The translations under genes and the position numbers were made by a program. This document shows, piece by piece, positions 5,150 to 6,577 of a DNA stretch of 6,577 bases (positions within the stretch are counted from its first letter, which is position 1; every line of letters starts with the position of its first letter). A model generated the notes under the pieces. The model was not told the origin of the DNA and searched no databases. It worked only from the letters and a program-made list of their open reading frames with translations. The DNA is from an uncultured Veillonella sp. (lineage in GTDB: Bacteria; Bacillota; Negativicutes; Veillonellales; Veillonellaceae), in the NCBI GenBank assembly GCA_902466275.1, contig CABQQJ010000049.1, positions 1 through 6,577 on the forward strand, given 5' to 3'.

Positions 5150-6085
5150 TTAATGTAAACTATTTTCTCTCCGTAGAGTAGCAAAAATAGCACCTGATAT
5201 ATTATGCCATACACTAAAAATAGCCCCTACTAGCGTTGCTAATGGGTTTAATGCAAAATTTGTTGCTGCCAATGTTACGGCTAAACCACTATTTTGCATT
5301 CCTACCTCTATTGCTAGCGCTGTAGTTTTATCATATCTTAATTTAAGCAGTGCTCCTACACCTAAGCCTAGTAGTAGACCTAGTATATTATGTATACCAA
5401 CAACAATAAGTGTTTCAAGTCCAGAAACCAATAGTTTATCCTTGTTGATAGCAATAATGGCTGCTATTAACAGTATAATAGCAATCATTGAGAAGATCGG
5501 ACTAATGCTGGTTAAAGTATTGATATGTGATTTACATACATATTGGATTACTACACCCAATAAGATTGGCACAATAATAACTTTTACCATAGTAATCATC
5601 ATAGGTAGAACTTGAACATCTACCCATGCACCACCGATATATAAGATTAATAATGGTGTAACTATGGGAGCTATTAATGTTGAAGTAATTGTCATTCCTA
5701 CAGATAAAGGGACATCACCATTGGCAATATAGGTTATAACATTACTGGCTGTTCCACCGGGACAACAACCTACTAATATTACACCAATAACAATATCTGG
5801 TGATAATGTGAATATATGGCAAATTCCCCAAGCTAATAGAGGCATTATCGTATATTGTGCAAGTACACCAATACAAATATCTTTTGGATGCCTAAAGATA
5901 CTACATAAGCTTTCAAACTTAATAGTAAGCCCCATTCCAAACATGGCTATACCAAGTAAAAAAGGTGTATAAGCGATTGCCCAAGTAAAGTATTCTGGTA
6001 CTATATAGGCAATACATGAAAAGCCTAGGATTATAAAAATTAAGTATTTGGAAAGGACGTTGTTGAGTGTAAGTAAATGATTCAT
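5150..6085 (-). CDS. BASS-family sodium symporter, candidate pantoate/ketopantoate transporter (PanS-like)
   Basis: A 311-residue polytopic membrane protein of the bile acid:sodium symporter (BASS) family, with about ten hydrophobic segments along its whole length and normal family size. Both crossover signatures are present: GCCPGGTASNV (106-116) followed by SVGMTITSTLIAP, and EVGMQNSGLAV (260-270). From my recollection of the Neisseria ASBT structure, the sodium ligands Ser114, Asn115, Ser128, Thr132, Glu260, Gln264 and Gln77 all have equivalents here at the same numbers, so Na+ coupling is very likely. The gene lies 11 bp after panC, and its Shine-Dalgarno AAGGAG (6093-6098) overlaps the panC stop codon, implying one operon with translational coupling. 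BASS proteins are often annotated as bile acid carriers, but Salmonella PanS, which carries ketopantoate/pantoate, belongs to this family. The panC context points that way. Family certain; substrate inferred. Confidence 0.92.
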   Translation of the reverse strand: MNHLLTLNNVLSKYLIFIILGFSCIAYIVPEYFTWAIAYTPFLLGIAMFGMGLTIKFESLCSIFRHPKDICIGVLAQYTIMPLLAWGICHIFTLSPDIVIGVILVGCCPGGTASNVITYIANGDVPLSVGMTITSTLIAPIVTPLLILYIGGAWVDVQVLPMMITMVKVIIVPILLGVVIQYVCKSHINTLTSISPIFSMIAIILLIAAIIAINKDKLLVSGLETLIVVGIHNILGLLLGLGVGALLKLRYDKTTALAIEVGMQNSGLAVTLAATNFALNPLATLVGAIFSVWHNISGAIFATLRRENSLH

Positions 6086-6092
6086 AACTTCT

Positions 6093-6098
6093 CTCCTT
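6093..6098 (-). promoter_or_regulatory. Ribosome binding site overlapping the panC stop codon
   Basis: Minus-strand AAGGAG shares its two A residues with the panC TAA stop (6097-6099) and lies 7 bp before the transporter ATG. Ribosomes ending panC would be positioned to reinitiate, suggesting translational coupling. Confidence 0.75.
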
Positions 6099-6577
6099 AA
6101 TTTGGATCGTATGAGAAGTTATCGATAAGTCGTGTAGAACCAATATATATAGCCATAGCCACTAATACTGGGGCAGTAACCTCTTGTACAGGTTGCATAG
6201 TCTTAGCATCAACAACTGAAATATAATCTATTTTAGCAAGCGGTTCGGTTTGTATTGTGTCTGTCATAGTATCAATGATACATTTAGCAGGACACCCATA
6301 TTGTATAGTTTGTTTTCCCAATTGAATAGCTTTATACAATATGGTTGCAGCTTTCCGTTCTTCACTAGACAAATATGTATTACGAGAAGATTTTGCTAAA
6401 CCATCTTTTTCACGAACAATGGGAACACCAATAATATTGACAGGAAAATTTAAATCAAAGACCATTTTACGTATAATGGCTAATTGCTGTGCATCTTTTT
6501 CACCAAAATACGCATTTGTTGGTTGAGTAATATTAAAGAATTTTGCCACCACAGTGCAAACGCCTTTAAAGTGAATT
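6097..6577 (-). CDS. panC: Pantothenate synthetase (pantoate-beta-alanine ligase), 5' end outside window
   Basis: The C-terminal 159 residues of PanC, which joins pantoate and beta-alanine with ATP (via pantoyl-adenylate) to make pantothenate, the precursor of coenzyme A; the enzyme is cytoplasmic. The visible part starts within the conserved HFKGVCTVVAK stretch. It continues with the nucleotide-site motif YFGEKDAQQ (visible residues 23-31) and the REKDGLAKSSRN motif (55-66), which resembles the KMSKS loop of class I synthetases, and ends with the small C-terminal dimerising domain carrying DYISVVD. The frame stays open to the window edge, so the GTG at 6552 is internal. About 125 N-terminal residues, including the HxGH-type motif, lie beyond the window; the family is about 280 residues long. 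The BASS transporter follows closely on the same strand. Other pan genes may lie upstream outside the window. Confidence 0.95.
   Translation of the reverse strand, partial: IHFKGVCTVVAKFFNITQPTNAYFGEKDAQQLAIIRKMVFDLNFPVNIIGVPIVREKDGLAKSSRNTYLSSEERKAATILYKAIQLGKQTIQYGCPAKCIIDTMTDTIQTEPLAKIDYISVVDAKTMQPVQEVTAPVLVAMAIYIGSTRLIDNFSYDPN

Overview
The window is AT-rich DNA (roughly one third G+C by eye) with bacterial gene structure: short gaps, strong Shine-Dalgarno sites and intrinsic terminators. The LexA protein and its CGAAC-N4-GTTCG operator are of the Gram-positive (DinR) type. Together with a VanW-domain lipoprotein and the codon and protein style, this suggests a Firmicute. My best guess, from recognition only, is a Negativicute such as Veillonella. 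Nothing in the window proves the genus.

Layout, left to right: (1) the 3' end of a WG-repeat protein gene (+), closed by a terminator. (2) A short gap holding three hairpins in a row. (3) A PAP2-family membrane phosphatase (-). (4) A VanW-domain envelope lipoprotein (-). (5) A 107-bp divergent promoter region, then a solitary tyrosine recombinase (+). (6) A bidirectional terminator, then a small membrane-anchored LysM protein (-) that looks like the SOS cell-division inhibitor YneA. (7) A 242-bp divergent control region with one perfect and two near-perfect LexA boxes, then lexA (+). (8) A second bidirectional terminator, then a BASS-family transporter (-) 11 bp downstream of, and probably co-transcribed with, the 3' part of panC (-), which runs off the right edge.

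The best-supported story is the SOS module. LexA should repress both its own gene and the divergent yneA-like gene through boxes that sit on the -35 of lexA and inside the spacer of the yneA-like promoter. DNA damage would then release a division inhibitor together with LexA. The second story is metabolic: a BASS transporter translationally coupled to pantothenate synthetase suggests transport of pantoate, ketopantoate or pantothenate rather than bile acids. The PAP2 and VanW genes concern the cell envelope. No rRNA, tRNA, CRISPR array, insertion sequence or phage structural gene is visible, and no stretch longer than 300 bp lacks a gene. I did not find a clearly unprecedented system; the findings are ranked accordingly.
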